Source: Balanoglossus misakiensis (Eukaryota; Hemichordata). Taken from it: a DNA stretch of 64,000 nucleotides. The stretch spans positions 11,222,001-11,286,000 of the forward strand of contig CM082576.2 in the NCBI GenBank assembly GCA_040954595.2, given 5' to 3'. The notes beneath the pieces are model-generated. The model saw only the letters and a program-made list of their open reading frames with translations. It made no database searches and was not told the DNA's origin. Every line of letters starts with the position of its first letter. Positions within the stretch are counted from its first letter, which is position 1. Below, one piece after another: positions 1 to 14,668 of the stretch. The translations under genes were made by a program, and so were the position numbers.

Positions 1-3000
1 ATTCTTGAAGCGTTCTTTTTTTTTTATCATTGAAAGATGAGGTTGGATGGCGCCTACGGGAGAACATGGGTTTGTGTGTCTAAAGGCTTGAAGAATTAAT
101 TGCAGAAAGGGTTAAGGTTCAACTGTAGTGTTGACTTTGGCCCAAAGAACTGACCAGCCAAGCACTGGTGCACAAACCACTCCATTGAAAGAAATATTCA
201 CATTTGTATTTTGGTTAGGCTTTGACTGAAATATGATATAAATCTGGAACCCGCAGCAATCAGGGTACTCGGGGGTTTGAAAAGGGACAGTTTGTAAACA
301 ATCCTTTCTAGTGAATAGATGCTGGACTGGTCAAGCATGTATGCAGACATCTCTGGTGCAAATGAGTTATGATTCTCTCGGTGTCGATAACGCTTTATCT
401 AAACCTCTCAACAGCAAGTCTTTGTAGTGCATTCTAATACATCTAAACCTTAAAGACTTTGCAAAAAGCCTAGCTTTGGTTATTTATGTGTGTGCAGGTG
501 ATATCACCTGCACACATATATTATAGGGCCTTCTCCTAATGTGATTAAAGATCATTGGTTTATCATGAGCGGTGCCATATAGTCTGATAAAGTTCAGAAT
601 ATCTTCTTATAGAGTTCATTAATTTTCTTATTTTGGATGTCCATGAAAATATTTTGATATTGGTAAAAAACTTTTTTCGTGTATACAAAAATATGAACCA
701 CCTGTGAGAAGAACGCTGAGTAAACTTATCAGTTACCAGGTAAAAGCAACTCTTTTCTTTGTGGTTATTTGTTCAAAAAAGGGTGGCCCAAGCATGCAAA
801 CTGAAGCTTTTAAGGTCAAAAAATCACATTTTGGGGGGCCTTGTCACTTATTTGAGTAATCTGAGGATTGGTAAAATCTCCCTGTACAAATTGCTTGCTT
901 TTGTATTAAAGTGAAAAAAAAGAAAGTCTTATAGAAAAAAGTGACAAAGATCAAACAAAAGGTGCTAGGTCACCACCAATCAGTACTCCTTGAAAGAGAA
1001 ACGAGTCATGTAGCGCTGGTGGGGATGATGTGAAGTTTGATGAAAACTGTCTCGGCTGTGTTGTGACAGCTGAGGGACATACAACTCCAATTGGGCTTTT
1101 TGTGTATATGCCCCAGTCAAGCTTGGCAGAATTAACAGTGGGCAGTTTGAGTGACAGGCAGTGTTAGAAGTTCAATACCCTCCTTTGGCTTGCCACAGCG
1201 TAGCCCAGGTGAGGAAAACCCAATAACCATCAGGAGGTTGAATCCGCATTTGCACTCGTCTAGGTACACTTGTTGTTGTTTGGATTACAGGAGTCTCGAT
1301 TTTCTCCGAGATGGTGTTGCTGCTGTAGATATATTTGGTGTTTAATCTAAAACCTCTGGGAGAGTAATGATCCCTCGCCCAAGAGCAAATTGATTTTTCT
1401 CCCCTCTCGTGTGTGCCTTAACTTTGTTGTGAGTCAAAACAATAACAGAAGGCTGTCTGCAGTGGACGTAGAAAGCAGCTTGTCAGATATGAGTTCCTTC
1501 AATTTCCTTTTGATGCCATGATTGCCATTCGCAGCTGTGGTTTGACCTTACTGTCAAAGTAATACTCAATCTGTAACTATAATGATGGCCACATCATGTC
1601 TAATTAAAAAGAAAATTGTATACTCTTGTTGCAGGCATCCTTGTCATTTTGAGTGATGCATCACTCTGTTTTCTGGCCACATGTTCACAAACATCTGTTG
1701 CATTATTATACAGCTAGGCTCCATCACAGAGGAAGGCTGCTTTTCTTGATGGAAATGTTCATGACAAGTGTGTGAGAGAAAAAAAGTCCAAAATTTCTTA
1801 CATAACATGCCTTGGGGGGCTTTACCTCTAACCACTGCTCTCTGGAATGACAGGAATGTTTTGACTTAATTTCTTTAAAAAGTCGTCGGTCTTGTGTTTC
1901 ACATGGAGAGCAGCGAAAATTAAAGAATTCAGACTCCAATGCTATTTTTGTCTGTCTTTGATACACTAACTCTGGAATGCCGAAATTTCTATGTGTCTGT
2001 TGTGTCGCTGTTTGTCTCGTGTTGGCGGGAGGGGAGGGGGAGTTCTTGTCTTGGTGTCCCCCCCCCTCACATCAAATGAGATTCTTATCCCACCTACAGA
2101 CCAAATGCTAGTTTTGTGGACACAGCAGCTTTTGAGTGGAGACTTTCAGAACGCTGAAAAGGAATGGCAGCTATGATAATAGAGTTGAGCTCTTGGTTAA
2201 AAGCGGTTTTTGTTGGCCATGTCTGTGTGTGGATGGATGACACAGCAAGAAGCCGTCCGAAGAAACAATTAGAAGTATGCGTTTACGTCAGTTATTGTGG
2301 CAACAACCATTTACGTCTGAGATTTTGATTCAGTGTTAGTTTTTAGAATTAAAGAAACCTCACATACTGTGTTGTATCTTTGATTTTTTTTTTGTGGGTG
2401 TGTGTGTCATCACCACAATAGTAACAGGAAATTGCTGAATATGAGAAAGAAAGAAATCTTTTCAAATGTCAAAATTACAGGAATAAAGTTGGCCTCTTCT
2501 GACAATGTTTTGAGCGACTGTTGTTTCTCTTCAGAAACAGTAGACAGTGCAAGGGTTCTCTCACCTGTTTGTTGGTGTAATATATAAATTCCTTAATGAC
2601 ATAATGGTTATGTAACTGGCGAATTCATGGGTGTTGCAGCTAGCTGTGTCTATATGCCAGATAGAAACAGCATTTTTCACCTGAAATGAAAATACCTAAG
2701 CAGCTTTTTGTCAAAGGACCCAATCCTTTAAGTGATAAAGTGGTTGAAAATCCAACTTATCACTAAAGAAAACTTTGTTCTCTAGACAATTTTTTTCCTT
2801 CTTTCTTTGTGATGTAGAATTGAGGGTTCCTGGGAGGGGGGGATTTGACAAGTTTAAAATAACCACCAGGAATCCTGAAACATTTAATATTCACTTATTA
2901 AATGCCTTGAGTAAAAAAGATGGGCTGCCAAAAGAAAAAAAAATTGATGTACATGTAACAGTGGCTGACAAAAAGTGCTGACCTACCCAAATCCTTTACC

Positions 3001-6000
3001 CCCCCCCCAAATCAAATGGTTCTCCCCTAACAGTTCATTGAGCTCAGTGCATGTAAGTGTCACATTTAAAAGAAGAACATTTTGTAACAGTTAATTCTCT
3101 GTAAACATGACTTTTTACGTAAGCTTTGTTCTTTGATCATTGTTTTTTTTCAGGGCACTAAATTCACCGTTGACTACCTGTTACATTCCAGAAAACAAAC
3201 AACTTTGTCCATTACTTGTGACATAACCAAATAACTTCTGTCTTTCTTTTTTCTTTGACGCGTTTGTGTCGTTGAGGAGTGTGCCAATTAAGAGCAGCAG
3301 ATATATACAAGCGGCGGGAAGATGAGTAACTGAAGGAATTCAGAAGTTGAAGAGATAACAAAAGTGGGAGGGAGCACTCGGCAAGCATCACAGCCGCAAT
3401 TTGCATCTCAAACAGTAGACAACACAGGGAAAAACAAATTGAAGCCCACCATCTCATCCATATGAATGACCGAGTCCCATCGTACCATGACTACCACACC
3501 ACAGAATTTCTTTAAACAGGATACTTCAATCACAATGACTAAGAGTGTCTCTGTAGCTCAGTGTGTGACTGTGTATCGTACGTCATACTGTCTCTCTGTT
3601 TGGAAGATGAACAGTATTGTCCCCTAAGATGGATTCACACTGCTTGGCTGAATTTGTTGAGAAAAAAGTAAACATTTATAAACTTGAAATAATATGACCA
3701 TGCACTTCAGCTGAACACCTTTTCCAGATTTGCTCAAAAACAACTTTTGAAACTTTTAGTAAGGCCAAGGTGGAAAAATTGTTTATTTTTCACTTATTTA
3801 AAAAAAACTGTAGATGTACATGCAATTCAATGTCATGCTATTTTGGAAGGCCACCCACACATAATCAAGTGATCCAAAGTTAGCCGAGTTTAGACATCTG
3901 AAAAGGCCTGCGTGAAGCAGAGATCCACAAGAGACAATGTGACGGTCAAATTTTTCATGTGGAGTGCACATTTGGAATGTTGCCAGCGTTTAACGGACGC
4001 ACTAATATGACAAATTGTTCAAGTATCACCTTACAGTACAAATGACATCACTTAAAAAGTACTGGTTATTTTTAATCTTGATATTTGATCAGGCAACATT
4101 TTTTGGGAGGGTTTTTTCCCTTGAATATATTCAACTGATTTCTGGAGTTTGCAAAGGAATAACAAACATCCATTTAAGCTTCCTTTTATAGAACCACCGA
4201 CAATTTCAATCACCACTATATTATAACCCTGCAGCAATCTCAGTGACCATGAAAGGACAAAAAATCTCAATCTCTCACCCGATAAACAGAAACGTTGCAA
4301 GGGAATTATTGACTGCAGGATATAGCTCAATGTTAAGTTATGATGCAAGGTCATGCTACATGTACAAGTGTTGTAACTCATGGCTTTGTACTGCTTTCTC
4401 ACTCACACTTAATCCTTGAGGAAGGAACCAAACAAAGTACAAAAATATCTAAAAATACCATCAACCTTGATCATGGCTAAGTTTGACAGTTCTTTATCCA
4501 AATACTTATGTGCAGGAAGTGAACTGTGCTGTACTAATATCCTTGGGCAATCTGACTTTGACAATTTTAATATATAAAATTAGAAACTTGTGAGAAATCG
4601 AGAAAATACAAAATAGCAGTAAAAATTTTTTTCTCATCTCGAAGACTTCTTTATGTCTTCAAATAAGAATACCACTGGCAAAAGAAATTTAAAAATCTGG
4701 CATTCCAATTTCATGAGAGTCCACGGGCAAAAGTGCCTATCCTCAGCATCATCGAATGCACGCCAACTCCATCATCCGTCATGAGTAACGCGACCGTTGG
4801 TTCAAATTTCGTCGGTTGGTGAAAAAACTAACAAATTGATGGTGACATCAAGTTCCAGTTCATTACACCTATCACTTACAGTAAATCTGATATCCCGATA
4901 GTCGAGTCAAGCTCCACTTAATCTGTCCATCCGTGCCGCGCTGTGTAACCCCAAAATCAATTCTATATATTTCATGTTATTGGCATTGTCAATCACATAA
5001 TCTGAACAATGTTGTTTGGGTGTAAGATTATAGTGGAGGGTGGGCTAATTACGTTGAAATGTTACCCATCCTAATACTTACACTTATTATTTGTCAACAC
5101 ATTGGAAAAGCAAAATTTGTGATTTACTTCAAGAGGATTGCTAGTTAATCAGAATTCCCAACAAGGTATTAGGCTTTATTGGGTCAGTGGCATGCATAAG
5201 GCTGGACATAGACACAGCCCCGGAAAACCCTATTGTGTGTAAATTGCCATTAATAGCGCCACCAAAGCCAAAAATATTGTGTTACTTTTGTTTTCAGAAA
5301 AGTTAAACAGTGCAACAAACAAAGGTATTGGAGCATTTAGACACCAAAGGCGCTGTCAACAGTTACACCATATACCATACATTCAGGCAAACAACGGTAA
5401 TCAGTCGCACCTGCAGGAGACCACCAACACAAAATGAAACGAATCAAGTCCAAGGTACAACAGTATTTATTTCTCCATTTGTCACTCACAATGATTTGAT
5501 GCTATGGTACAATAGATTCGAATTTACTCAAATGGAAATTCCTGAAGACAAAAAAAAGAAACACCAAGCACCTTGCTGTTGGGAAAATTAAAACCAACTG
5601 CTCTATCACATATACATATTTTTGGAGGGTGGGTCTTGAATAAGATACGAGAAAAAAAAATAACTGAATATTATACAGAAAGCTACATAAATGTGTCCAA
5701 GAATGAGATCTGACTTATTGTGGTCCATCAATATTCTCTCAGTAGAAATTCCCTTGATCAAGCACTTGGAATAACAGTTCAAAATTCTACACACTTAAAA
5801 TCTCTGTCTAGCCTGCATATCTTTTCATGTCATTATTTCAGTATTTCAAGAGCTGAATTGGCCCATTCAAAATGTAGGTTCGAATGACCGTTCAACCGGC
5901 CCCCAGATCACTAATATTCTTCAGAACAAAAAAACAAAACAAACAAATCTTAGACTCAAAAGAATGCTTCTCGTGTGAAATAAACAAAGTATACACGTGA

Positions 6001-6900
6001 AAGAAATCAAAGATCTGACATAATCATACAAGAATTATCCCTTGGAAGAGATTGACATTTTGGATTGGCAAGGTTTCTAAATATATAAATGAAATCCATT
6101 ACAGACAAGTTGATTTTTATGAATCTTTCTTCCTATTTGTGGAGTTTTATTTGAGTTCAAAGAGAAACCCATTCTCAACTAGTCAGAGCTGTCTGTACAG
6201 TCGAGTATTCTCGGGTACACTGGAGTATATCTGTATTCACCTATGCATGTGACAAATAGTTCACTTTGCGCCTTTCAAACAGGAACCTATGTGAATACTC
6301 TCTCTCTCTCTCACTCATAGTAATGACAGGTCCCTCAGATGTAAGATACAGTTTACAGAAGTGTACAAAACATACAAGTACTGAAGATAGTTTAGTGTTT
6401 GGTGTCAAATATGCAGAGATTAGCATCAAACATACTGACATGGGTATACTTTAAGTGGTCATTCTTTTGCTATCCCTTGTTTTGTGAGCAGAACAGTCTG
6501 GATACAAAACAAAACCTGATTATACTGCCTTCACACTGCGTGTGTGCAAGCCAAGAATGTATCAGTACCCACTCCCTGTCCCATAAAATGCAATTTCTAT
6601 GCATTATTAATTTGCATGCACGAACAGCAGGTTGATGACAAACGCTGGTGACTTCCCTCTACAAAACCCAGAGATTGACAAGTAAAAAATAATTTCGAAG
6701 AAGCGACTGCATCCGGCTCCATGATTTCTTTCCCCCAAAAAACAATTTACATTTCTTTTATAATTCTCTGTAAATAAAACTGACTTTTTACAATAATACT
6801 CCTCCCTGTTTTAATTTCTATTGCCTAACTATTTGCCAGCTAGCAAAATACTCGTATAAAACATCCCCCAACCCGGCCCTAGAGTCTGGTTTCCCTTTGT
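1..6900. other. Non-coding region downstream of ARP2
   Basis: I find no open frame here that resembles a known protein, and none can be joined by good splice sites to a neighbour. The few ORFs of 60-116 codons look like chance. Part of the right end is probably the ARP2 3' UTR. Minus-strand AATAAA signals lie near 6147 and 5173, but I cannot choose between them. The region holds homopolymer runs, such as C-runs near 2060 and 3000, a short CT run near 6300, and one striking palindrome listed separately. Confidence 0.6.
489..516. repeat. 28-bp perfect palindrome with two CAGGTG/CACCTG boxes
   Basis: The two halves are exact reverse complements around a central GATATC, with no loop. Each arm carries an E2-box type site (CAGGTG on one side, CACCTG on the other) followed by a CA/TG dinucleotide run. 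It could form a cruciform or be a double bHLH or ZEB-type binding site. No gene start lies close by, so a regulatory role is only a guess. Confidence 0.7.
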
Positions 6901-9900
6901 TTAGACTTTCACCCCGAGTTTTTCTAAAACCTTCGTTCCCTTTTCCTGGTACTCTTCCCGAGACATCCAGAACGTGTCTTTGTCTTTCATGATGTCGGCT
7001 AAAACGGCACCACCCAGGAAAACCATGTGTTTACGCCTTGGGGGATCTTCAATCCTGATTTTGAATTTCTGTAGCGAGATAAAATAACGAACAGTGTCAT
7101 GAGTGTTTGTCTTTGAGTAATTAATGAAATGGGCAGCGAGAGAGAGAGAGACTTTGTACCTTTAATAATTATGTTCATGAATGCCCAATATCCAGTACTT
7201 GTAATTCTTCACTTACCGAGAGTTTGTCTGTGGCCCCTTTGAGCACCCTCTCCAAATACAACTGTTTGATTTCTCTTTCAAGTCTCGACGGCAGCCCTGG
7301 ATACATAGTCGAACCGCCTGACAGTACGATGTGTTTGTAAAAATCCGCCCTGGTGTCTATGTCAGCTGCCTGAATTGTGTTGAACAGCAGTTCGGCCACG
7401 CCCACTCCATCCACATTGATTAGATGAGGTTGGAAGAGTGCCTCTGGCGCTTCGAACCTTTCACCTCCGACCTTGATGACCCTGCCATCTGGTAGCTAGC
7501 AGATCAAAAACAGAACGGTATATTGCTCAACAGGCTATTTGTCCTTAAAATTTAAATTTTTTCACTTGTCACACGCTGGTTATTTTCACCATTAGTCCTT
7601 GGAAATCGTGGATCAAAAATGGAGATTGATAAAGACATTACTATTATGATGAAATTTGTCTAGTACTCTGAATGCCAATGCTGTATAACTTCTTTGTGAA
7701 AAGAAGTGAGCTCTGCTAATGTGACTTGGCATTAAAAACAGACAACACATAACAAATAAAGCAGCCTTATTTATTTCAATCATCCCATGTGACAGAGGAA
7801 GTCCACTTACTGTGTATGACTCCACTAGAACTGTGGTTTCTAACGACAACTTTTGTTCCTGTTCTATGTCGTACCTGAAATAGACCACAGTCTGGGTTAG
7901 AGAATCAAACAGTTTCTGATAAGAAAGGAACGCTTTAGGCTTTGCCAGGTAGTCAGGCAATCATATCGCGTATACGAACTATGTGCTGCGGTTGCAGTTA
8001 TGCAGGTGAGTTTTATAACAGGACAAAATAAACTGACTTACGCAACATAACAAAGTTTTTCTTTCAGCATTCGAATTGTTTCAAAATCGGCAGAGTGGTT
8101 GAATGCGTAACCATGAAGAAGAAGTAACTGTGAATGAAAGCAAAAAAGAGTAACATATTAAATCTCCCTCGAAGCATCAGTTAACAGTCAATTTTCTTCT
8201 AAGGTAAATATAAATACTTCAAATTCAAGATTTGAGTGCAACACCACAATGCTAGTACTGTTCAAAATTATGCTGCACATCAGAATTTCATCTTGGGCTG
8301 TATTTTGAGCCACAGAGCTGGGTGTTCAACAAGTGACGCTACTGTTTCAAGTTTGTCTGTTCAGCACTTCTTAGAGGACAATGGTCGCTTTCTTCATGTC
8401 ATATCAGAAGACAAAGTCATCATTACAGACAAAAGCTCATGATTCACCTTTTGTGAGTTGAAATGAAATTTGGTTTCAAGATTCTACGCTTTCACACTAC
8501 CAAGGTGTAAAAATGAAGTTTGACAGAAACCAAAATTCAATTCTAAGAATATAAAGGCATATACATTCCAAACAGTAAACACATGTAAGGCACCAAGTAA
8601 AAAAACAACTAAATGGCAATGTAGACTTTTTAACTTACTTTTATAAGGTATCTGGTGACATCCCTGCCTGCAATGTCCAGACGTCTTGTAAGATGGGGAA
8701 GAGCGAAACCTTCGTAAACCGGACAGATGTGAGTGACACCATCCCCTGAATCTATGACAACACCAGTGAGAAGACCTGGAGAGGATGGGTGGAAATTTAC
8801 AGTCAAAGGATGATGGCACTTTTTTTTAAATAAACGTTATTGACCTAACTAGCATTCCAGAGATTATTGCCATCTGGCCAGTAGTAAAAAATATCACAAG
8901 CCCAATCTCACTTTCAACTAGCCCACCAGTTAAAAGTCGGCGTTGACGCCAAATACTCTGCTGGTCTGTCAGGCCAATTGGCGTTAAAAAAACTACTAGC
9001 TAGATCAGAGATATTACTAGCCCATGAACTTGGGTTACTGGATTTGCCCACCCATGTGAATAGTTCTTTAAAACAGTTTGTTCAATTGTCTGTTCAGCAC
9101 TTCTTAGAGGAATGTATGGTTAAGTTTCTTCATGAAGTAATCTCAGAAGACAATTCATCATTACAGACAATACAAACTGACGAAACCGTTTTGACTAAAA
9201 AATCACTACACAGCTACGCAATGCTCACCTTGTGCATACAGTGTAAGTACAGCTTGAACTGCAATGAAACAACCCGCCACTTGGTACTGCTCAAACATCA
9301 CCTGAAACACACCAGAAATACTACAAAATATTAATCTTGAAAAAGGTCAGCCAGTGTACTAATGGCAAATTGAACAATATTGCCCCTTTGATCACAGGAC
9401 ATCAAAAGAAGACTCGCCTCAATCATCTGCTCTTTATTCTTGGTTGGATTCATTGGAGGTTCTGTAAGTAGTATTTTGCAATTCTTCGGGTCAACATTGA
9501 GCTTGGATTCCCCAAATGTGTAATCCCAGATGTGGATCATATCGTCCCAGTTGCGAACTATTCCATTTTCCATGGGATAGGTCACTTCAAGCATTGAGCG
9601 CAGTTGACTCGCTTCATCACCAACCATCAAATCCTACAGGAACACAAATGCACAGAAATGGTAATGGTTCGTATAGCTGTAAATTTGTTTGCTGAGGTTG
9701 TATTCAACTTTCAACAGAACTTTGCAAATGATTTACAGTTTGCTATTCAGTGTTGAAGTTCCTCTCTCTCTCAGATCAGCCATTCTAAAGTGAACCAGGA
9801 AGTGACCTTACCTTAACTTCAATGTCTCCAACTTTTTGAGTTGATCTAAGAATCGGTCGCCCGATCATAGAAGGGAATATGTGGGCTGGGAAGTTGGACC

Positions 9901-10378
9901 CGGCATATCCACACTTGACAAACTGCAGAAAAAATCAACAGAATTGATCTCAGAGTTACTCGCACGATTTTCGCCTAGCAGGTGAATGAGGTGGGTGTGG
10001 ATCGAAAGGCCATTTTCTGTCCACTTCCTGTTTTGGAAGACGCCCCAAACGAGCTTCCCCTTGGCAAAATTTACTAATTCGCACCAACCATAATGTTCAT
10101 ATTCCACGAATGCTTTCCTGAAAACGTTCCAGCCAAACATCGCACTTTTGTAGCAAACAGCAGACTACAGAAACTCTTGAATACTCTCAGGCCTATGAGT
10201 TAACGTTATGAGAGCTAGATGGCTAACTTCCTGTATACATTCCATTGACATCGCACAGATCTGCAAGTCTTTGAGATGAAACGATGGATCATCACAATAC
10301 AAGAATGATCTAAACTAGAAGTATACATACCCCAGTTCCATTATCGCACACTATAACGTTTCTGCCTTGACTATCCAT
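6901..10378 (-). CDS. ACTR2: Actin-related protein 2 (ARP2), Arp2/3 complex subunit
   Basis: ARP2 is one of the two actin-like subunits of the Arp2/3 complex, which nucleates branched actin filaments. Nine coding exons read in frame: 10378-10331, 9922-9812, 9633-9418, 9301-9229, 8775-8639, 8127-8042, 7874-7811, 7495-7217 and 7068-6901. They give 393 residues, against 394 in human. The start [16 protein letters not shown] holds the first phosphate loop (DNGTG, residues 12-16). The second, DSGDG, is at 158-162. The [12 protein letters not shown] motif and the C-terminal block from [14 protein letters not shown] to the stop are typical of ARP2 rather than actin or ARP3. The intron after residue 125 starts with GC (GAG|GCGAGT), a GC-AG intron. 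All other introns are GT-AG. The start codon is 406 bp from the divergent NENF start. Confidence 0.97.
8354..8432. repeat. Intronic repeat copy A (pairs with 9087-9170)
   Basis: This segment lies in an ARP2 intron and recurs in the next intron upstream. The first 25 bases are identical in both copies (TGTCTGTTCAGCACTTCTTA plus 5 more). The similarity then continues with small gaps to a shared ATCATTACAGACAA. On the plus strand both copies read [10 protein letters not shown]-like peptides. I do not recognise the family; it may be a dispersed repeat or a local duplication. Confidence 0.75.
9087..9170. repeat. Intronic repeat copy B (pairs with 8354-8432)
   Basis: This is the second copy of the direct repeat, in the ARP2 intron just upstream of copy A in transcription order. 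The ARP2 exon 8775-8639 sits between the copies. Copy B is a few bases longer, and the differences are substitutions and small indels, so the duplication is not very recent. Confidence 0.75.
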
Positions 10379-10784
10379 GGCAGATGACATCGGATGGTAG
10401 AACTGTGGGTTAAGTTCCACCGGCTCCCAAGTCTAGATCCGCCCTTTACATTACTCTCCGTCTAGTTAGTGATGCATTTTTAGCAAATGAAAAGTTTTTC
10501 GAGGTAGGCAGAATTCATTCCCCCAAAGCTAAATGAACCATAACGATATTATTTACCCTGAACTAAGGCATTTTTAACATTTATTTCCAGCAACGAATAC
10601 TTTTTAACAATTTATAATATTTTCACCGACGAATTTTGGACTATTATCGTCAACGGCTACACTTCCCCGGCCTTGTCACCGACGGCTGAGCAAAATGGTT
10701 TCTGATTGAACTACAACTATAACTTCCGCAAACATTAAGCCAATCATAACATTCGTAATATATGTGACGAGAGCTGCACATAAG
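10379..10784. promoter_or_regulatory. Divergent ARP2/NENF promoter interval
   Basis: Only 406 bp separate the ARP2 start codon (minus) from the NENF start codon (plus). The interval must hold both 5' UTRs and both promoters unless there are upstream non-coding exons. I see no TATA box in a convincing position. The GC-richer stretch around 10655-10690 is the best candidate core. The assignment rests on gene geometry. Confidence 0.55.
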
Positions 10785-12125
<1,341 letters not shown>

Positions 12126-12585
12126 AACTTCGGCGTGATGCTTGTGGAAAATGACGATGGTATCATCCCCTTATCTCTTATGACAAATGGAGTGTTTTCA
12201 TGTGTGAAATGTGAACAAAATCAACATTATAGGAATTCTCTTTGTAAATTTTGAAATGTCAAAACAGATATGGATATATTTTTGAAAATCAGTGGTAGGA
12301 CTCAAGCAGAGGTAAATCAATGCAACAAATTGAACGTCTGTGTAACATAACAAATTTGGTATGTTCAAGTCATTACTATTTTGGAAAAGATCAACTCATG
12401 AAAATCAGTTTAGATTAAACCAATTTTTTCCAGTAAAATATAGTTCCTGAGATATGTGAGATACTTTTTTTTAATTTCAAAAGACTATGGATGAAGTTGA
12501 AGCACTGAAAGAAAAATCTCTCGTAGGTTTCAACTTTTAATCTATTATAAATGAAACTAAACTTACCAGTATGCAAGTTTTGTAA

Positions 12586-12610
12586 AAACAAACAAACAAA
12601 CAAACAAACA
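12586..12610. repeat. (CAAA)n microsatellite
   Basis: About six tandem CAAA units lie in the presumed NENF 3' UTR. It is a simple repeat with no sign of function. Confidence 0.85.
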
Positions 12611-12679
12611 TTTAACATGTTGATTATTTCATATTTTGTACTAGTGGGTATTTTTATAACTATTCCTTCAAAAATTTGG

Positions 12680-12685
12680 AATAAA
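12680..12685 (+). terminator. Candidate NENF poly(A) signal AATAAA
   Basis: A canonical AATAAA lies 555 bp after the NENF stop codon. A second, overlapping set (AATAAATAAA) follows around 12726-12735. Either could end the transcript. Confidence 0.45.
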
Positions 12686-12739
12686 ACATGTAATAATAAT
12701 GTGTCATTTAAACTTCAGTAATACAAATAAATAAAAATA

Positions 12740-14668
12740 TAAACTACACTTTTTGTGTGCTGCTGTCCGTTTGTGAAAGCTTGAACATCAATGCAAAGAA
12801 AGATTGAAACTTAGCTACGTGCTGTTATGAAGTAAATTTCAAATGCAATATCCCAACCAATGCTTGTATAAACTCTTTGTTCCTGTGCATTATGTTAAGA
12901 ATCGGTGTAGGCCTAGATCAAAGCAGTCACACAACAGATCAGATCTGTAGTTTGAAATGCTAGTACAATAACAGGTGTCCTTCAGCTCATCGCCCACATG
13001 GACACTGTGGGTGGAATGGATTATAAGAATGGAGGGATGGTTCGTAGAAAGAAAGACTACAAGTGATGCTTGGGCTAATCCACCTTAAAAGAAAACATAT
13101 AAACATCCATGTTACTTTTTTGCTAAAATTCATTTGAATTTCCATCATAATTTGAAAAAAAATTGTTGTCTTCAGGAAGAACCAAATGCCCGAGACTTCT
13201 TGTAACATGTTGCGAGAGGTGATGAAATGGAAAGAAAGTGAAAAGTGGGACGATGAAACTTGTGGGTGGTTGCTGACTGGAGTAAAACGCCCAACCACTC
13301 ACTGGAGTATTCCATTGAAAGTGCAGGGAGGTTTGGAAAGTTCTATTTTTCAAGGTAAAAGGTAAGTGCTATACAAGGACAATAAAAGATTGCCAGGATA
13401 AAAACATACAGAGTGCCAAAACAGGAATTATTTTCATTGTTCAACATCTACTGCTTTCATGTTTGGAAGAATAAACCTCTCTCATCATTTCAGTTGTATG
13501 AAATAATGGGTAAACCATCCACTCTGTGGGCCATCACCAAATTAACAAGATGGGGGGTGGGTACAGTCATAATCAGTCTTTGCAGTACACACTCCTTCAC
13601 ATTCACATGCTCACACACACATATACATTATTCATAACAATGGCGATCGGGAGAGCAGCAGGCCTGCGAGTGCGCTTTCAGTTTTTAAATGTCAATAAGC
13701 GGGAACGGAGGCGTTTTTCTCGAAACTAAATGTCAGCGTCTGAGAAGTGGCGACCACTAGGACAAAAGCAAGAGTCACTTGTCAGATCCTTTACACTGTA
13801 AATGTCACCAGTTCCTGCTGGCTGCAAATACTTGCACTTCAGAATGTCATCGTTGTTTACAAGCACCGTTTTGTGGTGTCAGAAGTAGGGCAACAGTGTC
13901 AGAGAAGGGGTTTCATGTTGACAGAAACTGCCACATGTAGGTTAGTGTGCAAGTTTCACGTGTTGTCTGGTGCGCGGGGGTGCCATTCAGTCTGTAGTAA
14001 ACAAAAGATCGGTTGTCACGACTGTATAATACGGTTAGTGCGCCCTCAAACTGATGGTGCATTTTGGCTTGCAAAATCTTATATACTGTCATTACCAGTA
14101 GTTTAAAGAAAATAAGTACCAGTTAAAAAATCTGAATTTCCTCCATACTTTTTCCCAATCTACCTTGTTTATTCATTCAAACAAAGGGGTGGGTATCAGC
14201 ATATACAAGCTATCCACCTATGAACAGAGGACTCGGTGTACACTGCAGTCATTGCAGAGAGAAAAAAAAAATATATGTGTTTTATTTGCAAAATTACACA
14301 CTTAGAACTGAATTGTAAACACTTAATGAACAAGGGGCAGTGACAACATTTTTATAATGAATTGAACATACCATACTTCAATTCCAACTCCCTCCCCAAA
14401 CTTTATTTCTGCAAATCATTGACAAAATAGACAAAAATGAAACAGCCCAATTTCAATACTGTTTAAATTGAGCTTTCAGAGTAATTTGTTTGAATTACTA
14501 TTGTCACTCAATGGTGTGGATTTTTGTACTTTTGCATTTGTTCATTATGCAGTAAACAAAGACTTGCATGTAAAACAATGAAGTTGAGAAACTTGGCAGT
14601 GTTTTTCGGACTGTAGTGTTCAACTGTGAGTCGTGTTGACCTACAAAATAAGGTACAGTAACACTGTA
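12740..14668. other. Convergent intergenic region between NENF and MAJIN
   Basis: I see no gene here. Open frames of up to 119 codons (13747-14106, plus) show no recognisable domain. Minus-strand AATAAA signals at 14402-14407, 14281-14286 and 14168-14173 are candidates for the MAJIN 3' end. A short CA-rich run lies near 13610. Confidence 0.55.

Noticed and set aside
5870-5900. tRNA B-box-like GGTTCGAAT
   Set aside because: There is no matching A-box, acceptor stem or clover-leaf around it.
10764-10784. Upstream ATG of NENF as the true start
   Set aside because: It adds a charged MTRAAHK before the signal peptide. The ATG at 10785 gives a normal signal sequence.
13747-14106. 119-codon plus-strand ORF between NENF and MAJIN
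   Set aside because: No recognisable motif and no neighbouring exon or start context. The length is within chance for the many frames examined.
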